In this document: one piece after another, positions 42,430 to 54,119 of the stretch | Numbering within the stretch: the stretch's first letter is position 1 | How the letters are laid out: each line of letters starts with the position of its first letter | DNA from: Theocolax elegans | Taxonomy: Eukaryota > Arthropoda > Insecta > Hymenoptera > Cerocephalidae | Reading direction: 5' to 3' | DNA length: 64,000 nt | NCBI GenBank assembly: GCA_026168455.1 | Contig: CM047429.1 | Span: 7,653,125 to 7,717,124, forward strand | The notes under the pieces: generated by a model | What the model saw: only the letters and a program-made list of their open reading frames with translations | Told to the model about the DNA's origin: nothing | Databases searched by the model: none | Made by a program: the position numbers and the translations under genes

Positions 42430-43985
42430 TAAATAATTACTTGGTTTGTTCATCGAAAATCGATATCATTACATTTTCCTTTGAATCAACTACGTGGACA
42501 ACAATAAATTGATTATTATTAAATAATTTTTTTGTTTACAAACGTGGCCTCGGTTGCTATACTTTAACCATGCATTTTTTGTTTTTCATTGCTAGATAGT
42601 TAACATATTTGATTTGAATAAAAACATACGAAAACATAGCTGTGTTGAATTGAAATTTTGAACCGATTCTGGATTTTTAACTAGCCTTGAAATGCTTGAA
42701 TTGACGCCGGCTTTTTTAACCACTATTTTTTTTTCTAATAAATTAACTTATTTTGATTATATTATATTAACTGTAATTATAAGGATAGAGGATATGAAGA
42801 GGGGTTCAACACTATAATACTATAAATTGATTTAATACATATATTGTAAAAAAACTTATTTTGTTACAAATTTGTACAAACTTAATTGAATATAAAAGAT
42901 TTAGCACAAATGCATACATATTCATACATATCGCTATATAAATTCAACTATACAGTTTCCCAAGTATTTGAGATATATCACACACTTGTTTATTTCATCG
43001 CTTAAAAAATTAAACGCATTTTTCGTTTCCAATAAATGTTTAATTACTTGCGCTGGTATGAATACATCAAACGCTTTATTTTACTGCACTACTACTTTCT
43101 CGTCAAAATTAGTTTTAGCACGTTTAACACATGTTTTTGGATATTTCTTTATTATTTACTGGTAAGTAGCATTATGATCGGACTGCTACGTTTAACTGCT
43201 CCATACTTTACTTATGTTCAATCTTTACTCAGTTGTAAAAAGTATGTAAATGATGTTCAATCCTAGTAACTCTCCTTTTTATATGAGATCAATCTTACCA
43301 CACTATAGTTGTCACTGATTCCCTGCCGAGTTTATAGTTTTTGGATAACTAAACTTATTATTAATAGTAAGTTTAATTGCCCCTTTCCCATCATCAATTT
43401 CATCTTCTGCCGAATACGTGCTACAGCTCGATGAGGTCATGGGCTCAAAGTTACTTATAAACCACTCTTTCAAAGCACACACATTTTTTACTGCACAATT
43501 TTTGTTTACGCATTTCTACATATGTAAGTAGTTGCCGTAAAGGTGAATAATTGAAATATTTTAAATTTTTAACCTTTTGCAAATATTTTACGTAGTTAGT
43601 AGATTGTAAGTGCTGCCACATTTCAATGAAAATATTATCGAGCTTACAATAAGGTGCATCAGCGGAATACCACAATAATCTATGATTATATCTTGTCAAT
43701 CACTTATTCTCATTACGTGCTTCCGTTCGTTTTGAACTCCATTCACATGGTGATTGAAGTAGAAATACAGTGAATGCAGCATAGTCGTTGCATAAATCCA
43801 GAATAGCAACTTCTTTAAAAACAATTTCGTGCTCGCTGCTCTTATACTATTGTAAGTCCATAATATACTGCATATTCTGTGACAAAAATTATAAAACATC
43901 ATTTAATTTATTTTAATAGAAATAATACACATAAGAAAGGTACTACACACGCGCCTACTATTCCGTACGCAACGAGAGCATCTTC
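42430..43985. other. AT-rich region with decayed frames, not assigned
   Basis: Two adjacent minus-strand frames (43696-43902 and 43451-43699) may continue in decayed form to about 42950. They show no domain I recognise. They could be an old transposase or exon remnant. The remainder is AT-rich with no supported feature. Confidence 0.3.
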
Positions 43986-43988
43986 CAC

Positions 43989-44235
43989 CGCGAGTGCGCC
44001 CCACCATAACTACGCGTTCGCTTGTACAATTTGCGTAAGCAGCGGTAGCAGCTCCCTTCGCGAGTGCGCCCCACCATGACTACGCGTACGCGCGCACAGT
44101 ATTGCGTAAGCAGCGGAAGTATCTCCCACCGCGAGCACTCCCTACCATGACTACGTGTGCGCGCGTGCATATCCCGAAGATACATGCACCGCGAGTTTGT
44201 ACCTTTACACGCATGCTGCACCGCGAGTATCAGTT
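43989..44235. repeat. GC-rich tandem repeat, 70-bp period
   Basis: CGCGAGTGCGCCCCACCAT begins units at 43989 and 44059, and a diverged unit starts at 44130. Shared internal parts are TGACTACGCG and TTGCGTAAGCAGCGG. Further CGCGAG motifs at about 44193 and 44223 mark decayed units. The block stands out by GC content and CpG density from AT-rich surroundings. Confidence 0.7.
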
Positions 44236-45545
44236 GGTGGGGTGACTGTTATTTATACGAGTTGCGCAATGTTCTAGTCAATTGTCGATGAGGAGGGCCT
44301 GGGCGGGGTGCATAATAAGGTAATATACTTTCTTACTATTTTTTTTATTTTTTCAGGGTAGCGATGCAGAAGGATCAAGGAATTTTTTTCTTTTCAACGA
44401 CCTTCAAGTTCTTAACTCGATTTCAGATATAAACGGATTTTTTCATGTTTTTTGTTTGTTTCAGATGACATCGTATTTTTTGTCGTTTGTCAATTTCAGA
44501 TATCAACGAATTTTTGCTTTTTGTTTGTTTCAGATATCATTATATATTTTCTTTTCATATGTTAAAGATATCGATATAGGTATACTGGCTTTTTCTGTTG
44601 TAGGAAGCATTTTTACACCTAAATATCAATTTTTATGTTTCAGGTTAAAAATGAGGCAGGCGTATCAAAGAAGGCAAAAAAAGTGAATTGAGAAGTCTTC
44701 TAGTGAGATGTGAATGAATCACAGTAGGTAGATATTGGTAAGATGGGGGAAATGCAGTGTTACCATGTGAGCTGGTAAAGTAAAGTTTACCCTTTGATAT
44801 CGGAGTGCGGTAAGGTAGAGAGGCATCAGTGTAACAAACATGCGTCGTTAACAGTTAGCTTGATGTGATATTATTATTATTTGATCATTTTTTTCACAGA
44901 AACAAATATATTTGAGTGTTGAACTGTAATGTATAAGTTCAGTTTTAAAATTTTTTTTTCAATAGGATATTTTATTCTTTTGTAGGGAACGTTCGGGAGG
45001 ACAAAAAAGTTTCATGCAAAAAATAATAGCCTTTATGTTTAATATATTTCCTACATTTTTTTTGATAAGCTTAAACATATATTTGACTATTTCTAAAGAT
45101 GTGAATTATAATATTTTGTCAGTAATCATCAAAACTTTGTGGGTTAAACATGGTAGCTCCTGCAATGGTAGTACCAAGAAGTAGCAATGGGGTATTATCG
45201 GTATTTGCAATTTATGTAAATACCAATGAACGTCATGAACCGAGGCTCACGAAAAAATATCTGTTGTAGATATACAACTACAGCCATGGGTAAATAAATT
45301 TAATGTGAGTGGTTTTTATTAGTGCTTTTTTGAATATAAAATAATAATTTATATTTTTCTTTTTTATTTTTAGCATAACTGGCGTTTTCAATCCCCAGAG
45401 AGAGTCACAAGATTTGCAGTTGTAAATATATTTATTTTTTTATTTATAAATGAAATTTTAATTTATGTTGTTAATTAATTAATTAATTTTTTTAAAATAC
45501 TGTAGAGGATAGTGTAAGCATTAAAAATTGTTTTAATTAAAACAT
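44236..45545. other. Spacer with a short repeated motif
   Basis: Mostly AT-rich. A motif like GTTTCAGATATCAACG recurs at about 44420, 44458, 44497 and 44530. A GT...AG interval (45305-45374) is intron-like but is not flanked by convincing exons. No gene is supported. Confidence 0.4.
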
Positions 45546-45547
45546 AA

Positions 45548-45561
45548 ACACACACACACAC
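45548..45561. repeat. (AC)n tract at the 5' end of LINE copy 1
   Basis: An (AC)7-type run immediately precedes the LINE 5' sequence CCGTGCCGGG, exactly as at 46626-46638 before copy 2. This suggests a target-specific insertion. Confidence 0.8.
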
Positions 45562-46262
45562 CCGTGCCGGGTTTGCTTGACCCGTATCGTGGCGTCTCCC
45601 CAGGTGGTGAATCGGGGAATGCTTTCCAGATATGGATGGTACCGCAAAAATCAAATATTCGGGGCGAACCAAAACCAGATAGGGGAAGGCACCCCGAAAT
45701 TAAACCAATTATGTATTGTGAGGTTAAATCAACACTACCCCAAGCGTGCACGCCAGTCTTCTCAAATCCCGCCACTGATTCCAATCGGGTGAAAGCCCCG
45801 GTGGTCAGTGCTGGTCCCACGAATTTTGTGGGGGGAGGGGGACCAAACTCAAACTCAAACTGTAGCATCAAATGCTACGTGTGTCCTGCTCTCGACTGGG
45901 ATATCCTCCGTCTGCGTGAGAAAATAGACACCTTGGTGGAGTTTGTTCTTAATAAGAACAACATCTACAAAGAACTAAAGAGTATGGCGAGAGCAATAAG
46001 CAGGGCCCTTATGAATACCCGCGGGTGAGTAGTGCTCTGTGCTCGACAGCGCCGAAAATTATAACGGCAGATGCGCGTAAGGATGGAATGTGCCAAACGT
46101 CGCCCATCTTCTGCGCTGAAGAGCGTCAATGGAGGCCGGTGGAGAGGGAAAGGTCCTCGCCACCTCAGCATCCTCCGAAGAAAAGGAAGAAGGGGTCGAA
46201 GCAGCTCACTAACAAAAATGGGCCAGCAGATGCTTCGACATCCGTTCCTAAGACCGGTGGGA
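45562..46262 (+). mobile_element. R1-clade LINE copy 1, 5' fragment
   Basis: The 5' UTR and the ORF1 N-terminal region match copy 2 (46639 onwards) through GCTTTCCAGATATGGATGG, GCGTGAGAAAATAGACACC and beyond. The homologous frames are 45564-46028 and 46025-46294. Similarity ends at about 46262, where an unrelated AT-rich LINE 3' end begins. There is no ORF2. Confidence 0.75.
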
Positions 46263-46612
46263 ACCAGAGGAAAATGAAAATAAGTATTGGATGAAAGATT
46301 GTGACAAATTATGTAGGATATGTAAAAACGACAAAGAAAATCTAGAACATGTATTATTTAATTGCAAAAATAAATTGAAAATGAATGTGATGTTAGTATA
46401 ATTTTAAGTCATGATGCGAATGATTTAAAAATATTGAAAAACATAGTGGAATTAAGAAAAAACTATATGAACAAATAAAAGAAATTTAATATATGTAATG
46501 CAATATATATGTATATATTTGTAATGATTTAAACATGTACTTTATAAAAGAAGTCCTAAGCCGACTGGTAAAGGGTTACGTATAATAAATAAATAATAAA
46601 TATATAATAAAT
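46262..46612 (+). mobile_element. LINE 3' end (zinc-finger tail, AATAAATA tail)
   Basis: Encodes KYWMKDCDKLCRICKNDKEN followed by HVLFNC, the Cys-His C-terminal finger of many LINE ORF2 proteins. The frame ends with a stop, then a 3' UTR and an (AATAAATA)-like tail at 46588-46620. Codon use is AT-rich, unlike the 5' fragment joined to it, so the two may come from different LINE families. Confidence 0.65.
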
Positions 46613-47005
46613 AAATATTCCACCGCACACACACACACCCGTGCCGGGTTTGCTGGTCCCGCATCGTGGTGGCGCCACCCCAGGTGGTGGATAGGGGTAT
46701 GCTTTCCAGATATGGATGGTACCGAAAAGAATCAAATATTCGGGGCGAACCAAAACCAGATAAGGGAAGGCACTCCGAAATTAAACCAATTATGGATAGT
46801 GAGGTTAAAACAACACTACCCCAAGCGGGTCCTGTCAAATCCCGCCACTGATTCCGATCGGGTGAAAGCTCCCGGTGGTCAGTACTGGTCCCACGGATTT
46901 TGGGGGGGACCAAACTCATACCGTTAAAATGGTAAGTGCTGCGGAGGTTGGTCACTCGGCCTCTGTAGCATCAAATGCTACGTGTGACCTGCCCTCGACT
47001 GGGAT

Positions 47006-48085
47006 GTGAGTGACGCTGACAGAGCTTTCCTCCGTTTGCGTGAGAAAATAGACACCCTGGTGAAGTTTGTTCTGAATAAGAACAACATCCACAAAGAGCT
47101 GAAGAGTATGGCGAGAGCAACAAGCAGGGCTCTTAATGAATACGCGCGGGTGAACAATGCTGTGTGCTCGACAGCGCCGAAAATTAAAATGGCAGATGCG
47201 CGTAAGGATGTAATGTGCCAAACGTCGCTCATCTTCCGCGCTGAAGAGCGTCAAAGGAGGGTGGTAGAAAGGGAAAGACCTTCACCACCCCAGCATCCTC
47301 CGGAGAAAAGAAAGAAGGGGTCGAAGCAGCCCACCAACAAAAATGGGCCAACAGATGCTTCCACATCCGTTCCTGAGACCGGTAGAAATTAGTCGAAGGT
47401 CCCTGACTAGGCTACGGTAGTGCGCAAGGGCAAAAAGAAAGAGGCTCAGCAGAACACGCAGCTGAAGCAGGCCAAGGATGTCGAAGGTCCGCCTAAGGTA
47501 TCCAAAGAAATAAAGCAGTCATGAAACCAGCTCGTCCCGACTCCATTAAGATCAAAGTGTCAGGAGGGCGAGCTTACGCCAACATCCTTCGGAAAAATAC
47601 GGGCCGCACCAAACCTTAAGCTGCTAGGAGAGAGTCTCTCGTATCCGGCGTACCCGAGGAGAAGATCTGCTCATTGTGCTTGGAAGACCTGGCGTTGGAA
47701 CTCCAGACCTCAAAGCAGCGGTCTCGTCCATACTACGTGGATTGGCAGAGGTCCAGCTGCTGACCCACAAAGAATCCATTGCTATAAAGGACATGGACGA
47801 GGCCACAACGGCGGAAGAAGTGGCAGAAGCAATATCTGCGGTGGTCGGGCCAAATATGGTACTTTCTGGGAATATAAAGCTTAGAAGGTCATATGGAGGC
47901 ACTCAGAACCAGTGTTCTTCTTCCCGCATCAGCAGTAAAAAAGCTGCTACAGAATGGGAAGCTTCGGATAGGCTGGGTCAACTGCAGGGTTCGGCTCCGC
48001 GAGCCGATCTTGCGTTGTTACCGATACCACGAGGTCGGTTACTTCGTAAAGGATTGCAAAAGCGCAGTCGACCGATCTGTCAGAA
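47006..48085 (+). pseudogene. LINE copy 2 ORF1
   Basis: Frame 47006-47392 is a coiled-coil-like and basic region (LRLREKIDTLVKFVLNKNNI, later Pro/Lys-rich). 47676-48093 carries the middle (GRPGVGTPDLKAAVSSILRG) and the knuckle area near 48020-48060. One knuckle reads CYRYHEVGYFVKDC, where the canonical pattern needs Cys and His at the two Tyr positions. Several frame breaks (47392-47676 and near 47900) occur. Confidence 0.65.
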
Positions 48086-48802
48086 ATGGTTAGGGTGCTA
48101 CAAATAAACCTAAACCACTGTGCTATGGCCCAGGATCTGCTGCCACAATTGGTCAGAGAAGAGCAGGCTGATATTGTTATCGTCAGTGAGGAGTATAGGG
48201 ATTCCACTGTATAGAATTGGGTGAGTGATTCCGGCAAAATGGCCGCTCCTCTCCAGAATTTTACCTGCGTGTAGGTGGCGGTTATGCGAATATACAGTTG
48301 CCACCTCCCACCCAGTGACAACATCGACGACTTTCTGGGATCCCTTGATGCCATCGTCACCAGTACGAGGTCCTCTCGATCACCAATAGTCATCGCAGGG
48401 GATTTTGATGCTTGGGCGACAGAGTGGCGCAGTACGATAACCAACACTCGTGGTCATATACTCCTCGAGGCCTTTGCAATATTGGAGTTGGAGATTGCTA
48501 ACACCGGAACGACTCCCACTTTTACCAAGGCGGGGGAGTCGTCTATAATAGATCTAACCTTCATCAATCCTAGATTCATGAAGGGAGGGTTTACCTGGAA
48601 AGTTAGTAATCGTTACACGGGGAGTGACCTTCAAGCACTCGTGTACCAGCTCCAAACGACGACTAACAGGGCAGCAGGTCGGAACAAATGTTTCCAATAT
48701 AAGAGATGGGTACTGTCTACCTTCGACCGGGAAATATTCCTCTGCTCCATAGCAGAAGTTGCTGTCAAAGGAACACCAGAAGAACGAGCCGAGGAATTGT
48801 GA
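48086..48802 (+). pseudogene. LINE copy 2 ORF2 endonuclease
   Basis: A Met at 48086 opens VLQINLNHCAMAQDLL, the usual ORF2 start of R1-type elements. Two stops (about 48213 and 48270) precede the open part 48275-48802, which contains VIAGDFDAWATEW, SSIIDLTF and TGSDLQAL. In the last box the catalytic His of SDH is Leu. The enzyme is therefore inactive. Confidence 0.75.
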
Positions 48803-48959
48803 GGTGGCGTGAGAAAATCGCAAAAATACGCCGTGAGTGTCTGCAGACTCGGCGACTGTACCAGAGAGCTCGGTACCTAGAACTAACCGCAGGGGCACCT
48901 CAACGCCATCGTGTCCACATTTTCTTGATAGAGCGGTGTGCCACCTATTCCCACAACAT

Positions 48960-50313
48960 CAGGAATGAGTAATCGAGACCTGCCTAATGGGGACCGACAG
49001 TGCAGTCGCGCCGCCAGACATTAGCATAACGGAGCTGAAATTGGCTGCAAGGAGAATATTCATGCGTAAAGGTTCAGGCCCGAATGGAATACCTGGTCTG
49101 GCCATCAAGACCGCTGCGCTGAATGTGCTACAAATTTTTGTCGACACATTCAGTGCTTGCTTTCAATTACGATGCTTCTCAAGACGATGGAAGGTACAGA
49201 GGTTGGTGCTTCTCCTAAAGGGGAGCCAACCACCGGACAACTCTTCCTGGCACCGTCCACTCTGTTGGATATAGCTGGGAAGCTTTCCGAGCGAGTCATT
49301 TGTGCCAGGCTACAAGCAGACATTGCAGAGGCAGGCGATCTGTCTAAAAAACAGTTCGGTTTTCGAAAGAGGCGATCAACTATTGACGATATAAGTCGAG
49401 TTGTTGAGCTGGCCACCAATGCCATCTGTGGTACTAGGAATTCTAGGCGCATGTGTGCTATCATCGCACTGGACATCCGCAATGCCTTCAACTCGGCTCG
49501 ATGGGACAACTTTATGTTGTTCTTGGAACAATTGAAGGTACCGCTCTACCTACGCAAAGTCATCTCGAGCTACCTCATAGAACGTATCCTCCTCTATGAC
49601 ACAGAGGATGGCGCGCACTCTTATAACATCACCGAAGACGTGCCACAGGGTTCGGTTTTGGGACCTCTTCTTTGGAAAGTCGTTTATGAGGGACTGCTTA
49701 GGCTGCAGCTTCCAGAGGGAGCGTCGATGGTGGCTTTTGCGAGCGATGTGGCTTTGGTCATCGTCGCAAGGAGCATCGATGAGGAAGAATATCTTGGAGA
49801 TGTCTCTATCGTGGTAGTGGCTGTATGGTAAAGCACCCATGGGCTGTGTCTGACGGCAGAAAAGACCGAGGCGGTACTTATCTCCCGAACTTTATAAAGG
49901 AGGTACGCCACCTTTACTGTAAATGGTAAGCCTATAAAATCGGCAGACACGGTGAAATACTTAGGAGTCATCTTGGTGCAGGGTCGAAAGCCACAGGAGT
50001 GGCTAGAGCTTTGTCGAGCATAATGCCCAATATTGGAGGACTAAGGCAGCCACGTCGGGCCCTCTTAGCGATAGTGGTAAGCTCCGTAATTTTATATGGA
50101 GCTCCGATTTGGACAGATGTCCTCAGAAGTAATATAAGCTACGGTGCATCCTGTCGGCGAGCCTGCAGAATAGCCGCATTAAGGGTGGCTCATGCTTACG
50201 AAACTGTGTCAGGTATAGCCCTCTCGGTGATCACGGGAATTCCTCTCATCGATCTCTTAACTATAGAGAGGGCTGATACGTACAGAAAAGGTCAGCGTAC
50301 CTATAAAGTATAA
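48960..50313 (+). pseudogene. LINE copy 2 reverse transcriptase and C-terminus
   Basis: The fingers begin about 49000 (ARRIFMRKGSGPNGIPGL). The main frame 49157-49831 has KQFGFRKRRSTIDDI, MCAIIALDIRNAFNSARWDN (motif A Asp kept) and VPQGSVLGPLLWKVVYEGLL. The catalytic box reads FASDVALVI, so the first Asp of the expected A-D-D is Ser. The C-terminal part follows at 49999-50313 (ILYGAPIWTD). Breaks are at 49200, 49831 and 49950. Confidence 0.78.
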
Positions 50314-50445
50314 ACTTATTTTTTCTACATTTTTTATACTTAGTAATATTTTTATACATAGTATTAATTTTAAAAGTTTTATTACTATAGTTTATATAGG
50401 TAATTTTTCAATGTTTTATATTTTTAAAAAATTTTGTTTAAAACG

Positions 50446-50452
<7 letters not shown>

Positions 50453-50502
<50 letters not shown>
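50453..50502. repeat. (TA)n tract before the 900-bp foldback element
   Basis: A TA run of about 50 bp directly borders the left end of the foldback element. A shorter TA run (51403-51420) borders its right end. Confidence 0.9.
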
Positions 50503-50504
<2 letters not shown>

Positions 50505-51402
50505 GGTATTCCACGTAAAGTTGTCCGATCAAAATTTTAAAATGCACCAAATTTTGGGTACACTTTGCAAATGTATTTCAGAATACAGAAAAAAATTTTT
50601 AGGTACTGGAATCTATTTGATCAAAAGTTATTCTAACCTCAAAAAGTTAATTTTTCCATATTTTTTTGAACACCAGCTGGGTTTACCGCTATATAACTCA
50701 AAATCTATCAACTTTTACTATAGAACATTATATGTAACATTCGTTGCTAATTATATCTAGAATTTATTCTTCTAGGTTAGAATTTCTAATCTCAAGGTCA
50801 ATGTTACATAAACTACATGTCAATATTCAACTTGAAAAAAGTGCAAGTCCGCCACCTTTGATTTTTTCATCCAAAAATCTAAAAGAAAGCTTGGAGCAAT
50901 ACCTTTCAAATGGTCTGTAGCATTTTTATGGCCTCCAATTCTGTAAAAAGTTATGACAATTTAAAGAATCACGAAATTTTTTTAAAAATTTAAATGGGAA
51001 TTACCATGTTAATTTTTGTGAATTTTTTGTCTTTCTGAAAAAATCAAAGGTGGCGCACTTGCACTTTTTTCAAGTTGAATATTGACATGTAGTTTATGTA
51101 ATATTGACCTTGAGATTAGAAATTCTAACCCAGAAGAATAAATTCTAGATATAATTAGCAACGAATGTTACATATAATGTTCTATAGTAAAAGTTGATAG
51201 ATTTTGAGTTATATAGCGGTAAACCCAGCTGGTGTTGAAAAAAATATGGAAAAATTCACTTTTTGAGGTTAGAATAACTTTTGAGCAAATAGATTCCAGT
51301 ACCTAAAAATTTTTTTCTGTATTCTGAAAAACATTTGCAAAGTGTACCCAAAATTTGGTGCATTTTAAAATTTTGATCGGACCACTTCACGTGGAATACC
51401 CC
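50503..51402. mobile_element. 900-bp foldback/TIR element in (TA)n
   Basis: Left end GGGGTATTCCACGTAAAGTTG and right end (reverse complement GGGGTATTCCACGTGAAGTGG) continue as inverted arms of about 355 bp (50503-50858 and 51045-51402). The loop is about 185 bp. The TA tracts on both sides fit a TA-targeting non-autonomous DNA transposon, possibly Tc1/mariner-like. No transposase is encoded. Confidence 0.82.
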
Positions 51403-51539
51403 ATATATATATATATATATTCGTATGAAAATAATTTGTATTCATTTATGTATTTATATGCTATCAATTACCCATATGCAATATGTACATACATACACAT
51501 GCACACAAAATTTCTTAACATCGTACATGCTTTTATTCC

Positions 51540-52990
51540 TTTTGAGTATGCGTCAACTGCTCTCGCTCCCCAGATTGGCGTCTTGCCCCACTCGAGCAGT
51601 GACGCGTTTTTAACTCAAACAGAAGTTTTACCTTACGAGTATATTGATTGCTTTGAGAAAAGTCAGAAAATTGATAAAACTCAGTTACCTTAAAAAGATA
51701 AATTTTTTAGTCATCTTAATGACTGAACATTATCAGATGATGATTATGAGCATGCGCGAAAAGTATGGCAAGAATTTAATATACAAACGATAGGTTAATA
51801 TTGAGATCTATACATGAAGATGGATTTTATTACTCTATGATGTTTTCGAGATTTTTCATGATCAATGCATTAAAGCGTGCGGTCTTGATCCAGGTAACTA
51901 TTTTACTACTCTAGGATTTATATGGTATTGCATGTTAAAGCATACAGGTGTAGAATTAAAACTTTTATGCGATATCGATATGGTTTTTTTTGTAGTACGA
52001 GAAATTAGAGGAGATCTTAGTCAATGTTCAAACAGATACGCTATCGCAAACAATAAGTATACGAAAGATACCTACGATTCTGATAGAGGATGTTTGTCTA
52101 ATGTACTTAGATCTAACAATTTGTACGGTTGGTTGATGACATAAGCATTACCTTACAATGGTTTAGAATGGTTAGAAAATTATGAAAATATTAATTTTCT
52201 GGAAATTGATGATAATGCATCAATCGGTTACATACTAGAGGTCGATTTAGACTGTCCACATGAAATTTATGACAAGTATAACGACATACCTTTTTGTACT
52301 AATCATGCAATACCTCTTGGGTCAAAGTAGGAAAAATTTTAGCTACTTCCGAAAATACACGAAATTATGTCTTACCTTATCAAACTCTCGAACAGGCAGT
52401 TTCAAATGGACTTAATTTTAAAAAATTTCATAAAGTTTTAAAGTTTGCACAATTAACCTGGCTCAAACCTTACATAGAATTAACTAGTTCAATGAGAGCT
52501 TTAACTAAAAATTGCTAAGATTATGGAAAATGTGCGTAAACATGTGGACGTAAAACTTGTAACAAAGTGGGTTGGAAGATAGGGTGTAGAAGCTTTAATA
52601 TCAAAGCCAAATTTTTATAGTAGAAGAATACTTAGTGAAAATTTAGTTGTCATAAATTGCAAAAAACAGAAGTATTCATGAATAAGCCTATATATGTAAG
52701 ACTCACACTACTAGATATCTCAAAACACTACAATTATATGATAAAAATGTATCATAAATATTGTAAACTCTCATACACGGACACAGATAGTTTAATTTAT
52801 CCTATAAAGAGTCTGTATACTAGGAAATAAAAAGAAATTTAAAATATTTTTACACTTCAGATTACCCCAAAGACAATGAATTTGGAATACCACGTGTAAA
52901 CAAAAAAATTGTTGGACTTATGAAGGATCAATGCAATGGAAAAATATCATTTTCATTTATCCAACTATTATGAGAATTATCAAATCCTAA
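51540..52990 (+). pseudogene. Polinton protein-primed DNA polymerase B
   Basis: Plus-strand fragments in several frames follow the order of insect Polinton pPolB. They are VLPYEYIDCFEK (51620-51660), DDDYEHARKVWQEFNIQTIG, LLCDIDMVFFVVREIRGDLSQCSNRYA (51960-52050), NNLYGW (52118), KLVTKW and EALISKPNFYSRR. The catalytic YTDTDSLIY lies at about 52773-52799. Motif C is intact, but the motif A aspartate before NNLYGW appears replaced (LRSNNLYG). More than ten stops or shifts. It would replicate the element using a protein primer. Confidence 0.8.
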
Positions 52991-53860
52991 CCACTTTACC
53001 TAATAATTATTACCACTTCTTTTAGTAATTTTTTCTACTAAATATGTATCTGGACATTTAGTTTTGAAAAATTCCTGCTCATAAAATCCTTCTACTATTG
53101 GCTTATTCTTAAAATCCTTTAAATGAAATGTAACTAGATTCGTATTACTGACTCGGTCGATAGTGAAAATTTGTGTAGACCAGTTTGGTGTATAACCTTT
53201 CTGAAAAACTTACTTGCTTTTACTGACACGCACTTTGTCACCAAATGCAAATTTTATACGTTTAAGCAGTTTTCTTGGAAGATTGTGAGCGGGAAGACGT
53301 TGGATTATTGCACTAATGTCAGCTGTTATTACATCTGAAGGTTTCATTCCTACCGTTCGATGTTTAGTATTATTATATTTCTCGATTAAATCTGGCAAGA
53401 TGTCTAACCATTTATGATTACCTTGTAAACTAAATTTTTTCGACGTATAACTTTTCAACGTGCGATTAAAACGTTCGCAAATAGAAGCTTTAAGTTTGCT
53501 TAATGTTAAGTATAAATTAACTTTGTATTTCTTCATAAGACTATCAAAATCTTTATTATAAAATTGTTTGCTATAGTCGCAGCGTAAGTGCTCTGGAACA
53601 TATCCTTTTTTTAAATATTGATTCTACTGCTTTCGATACTTCTTTGTCAGTTTTTTGTTTTACTGGTACAGCCGATACAAATTTAGATAATGTGTCAATG
53701 ACTGCAAGTAAATATTATATTTAAATCCTTTATTTTCTCTATGATAAGGTATCGTTTTAACTACGACGTGAATCAATTCTTCGTGCTGGTTCATGAGGTT
53801 CTTCTACCAAATTTCGTCGCTCAGATTGCATTTTTTGTTATCTTTATAATTTTTTATAAC
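52960..53860 (-). pseudogene. Polinton integrase with chromodomain
   Basis: 53210-53536 holds ASICERFNRTLKSY (catalytic Glu), LIEKYNNTKHRTVGMKPSDV and the C-terminal FAFGDKVRVSKSK. Upstream frames carry IDTLSKFVSAVPVKQKTDKE and HLRCDYSKQFYN (second Asp). Downstream (53205-52960) are KGYTPNWSTQIFTIDRV and a chromodomain-like VEKITKRSGNNY with KWLGFDNSHN, one stop inside. This is the retroviral-type integrase of Polintons, decayed by three or more breaks. Confidence 0.8.
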
Positions 53861-54115
53861 CTTTTTGCTCTGGCATAGAATTCGTCTTTACAGAGGATTT
53901 CTTATGATACTGTTTCCACTACGGTGGAGGTTGATCTTTTGTTTTTTGCTTATTTTACTCAAAAGGAACATAACCTTTACTACTTATCGAAGGATGCAAT
54001 AACAACATATGCAATCTATTTATACTATTTATTATTTATGAAATTTCATTATTTACAATTGGATTATAATCTTTTACATTTCAAACAAGTTTTACATCAT
54101 AATTCTTAATTTTTA
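53861..54115. other. Spacer between Polinton genes
   Basis: AT-rich. The plus-strand frame 53924-54109 has no recognisable feature and is probably chance. Confidence 0.4.
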
Positions 54116-54119
54116 AATC

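Larger units (their letters stand above)
46639..50320 (+). mobile_element. R1-clade LINE copy 2, near full length but dead
   Basis: Starts with CCGTGCCGGG right after (AC)n (46626-46638). ORF1 traces are at 46900-48085, ORF2 endonuclease from 48086, RT to about 49850 and a C-terminal part to 50313. Insertion into AC repeats recalls the Mino and Waldo groups of the R1 clade. Frame breaks are numerous, and both the endonuclease and RT catalytic boxes carry substitutions. The 3' UTR and tail are absent, so the 3' end is probably lost. Confidence 0.78.

Noticed and set aside
43451..43902. Decayed transposase or host exon
   Set aside because: Two adjacent minus-strand frames with no recognisable motif; not enough to name a family.
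45260..45430. Possible two-exon host gene around a GT...AG interval (45305-45374)
   Set aside because: The upstream frame is only about 22 codons before a stop and there is no homology signal.
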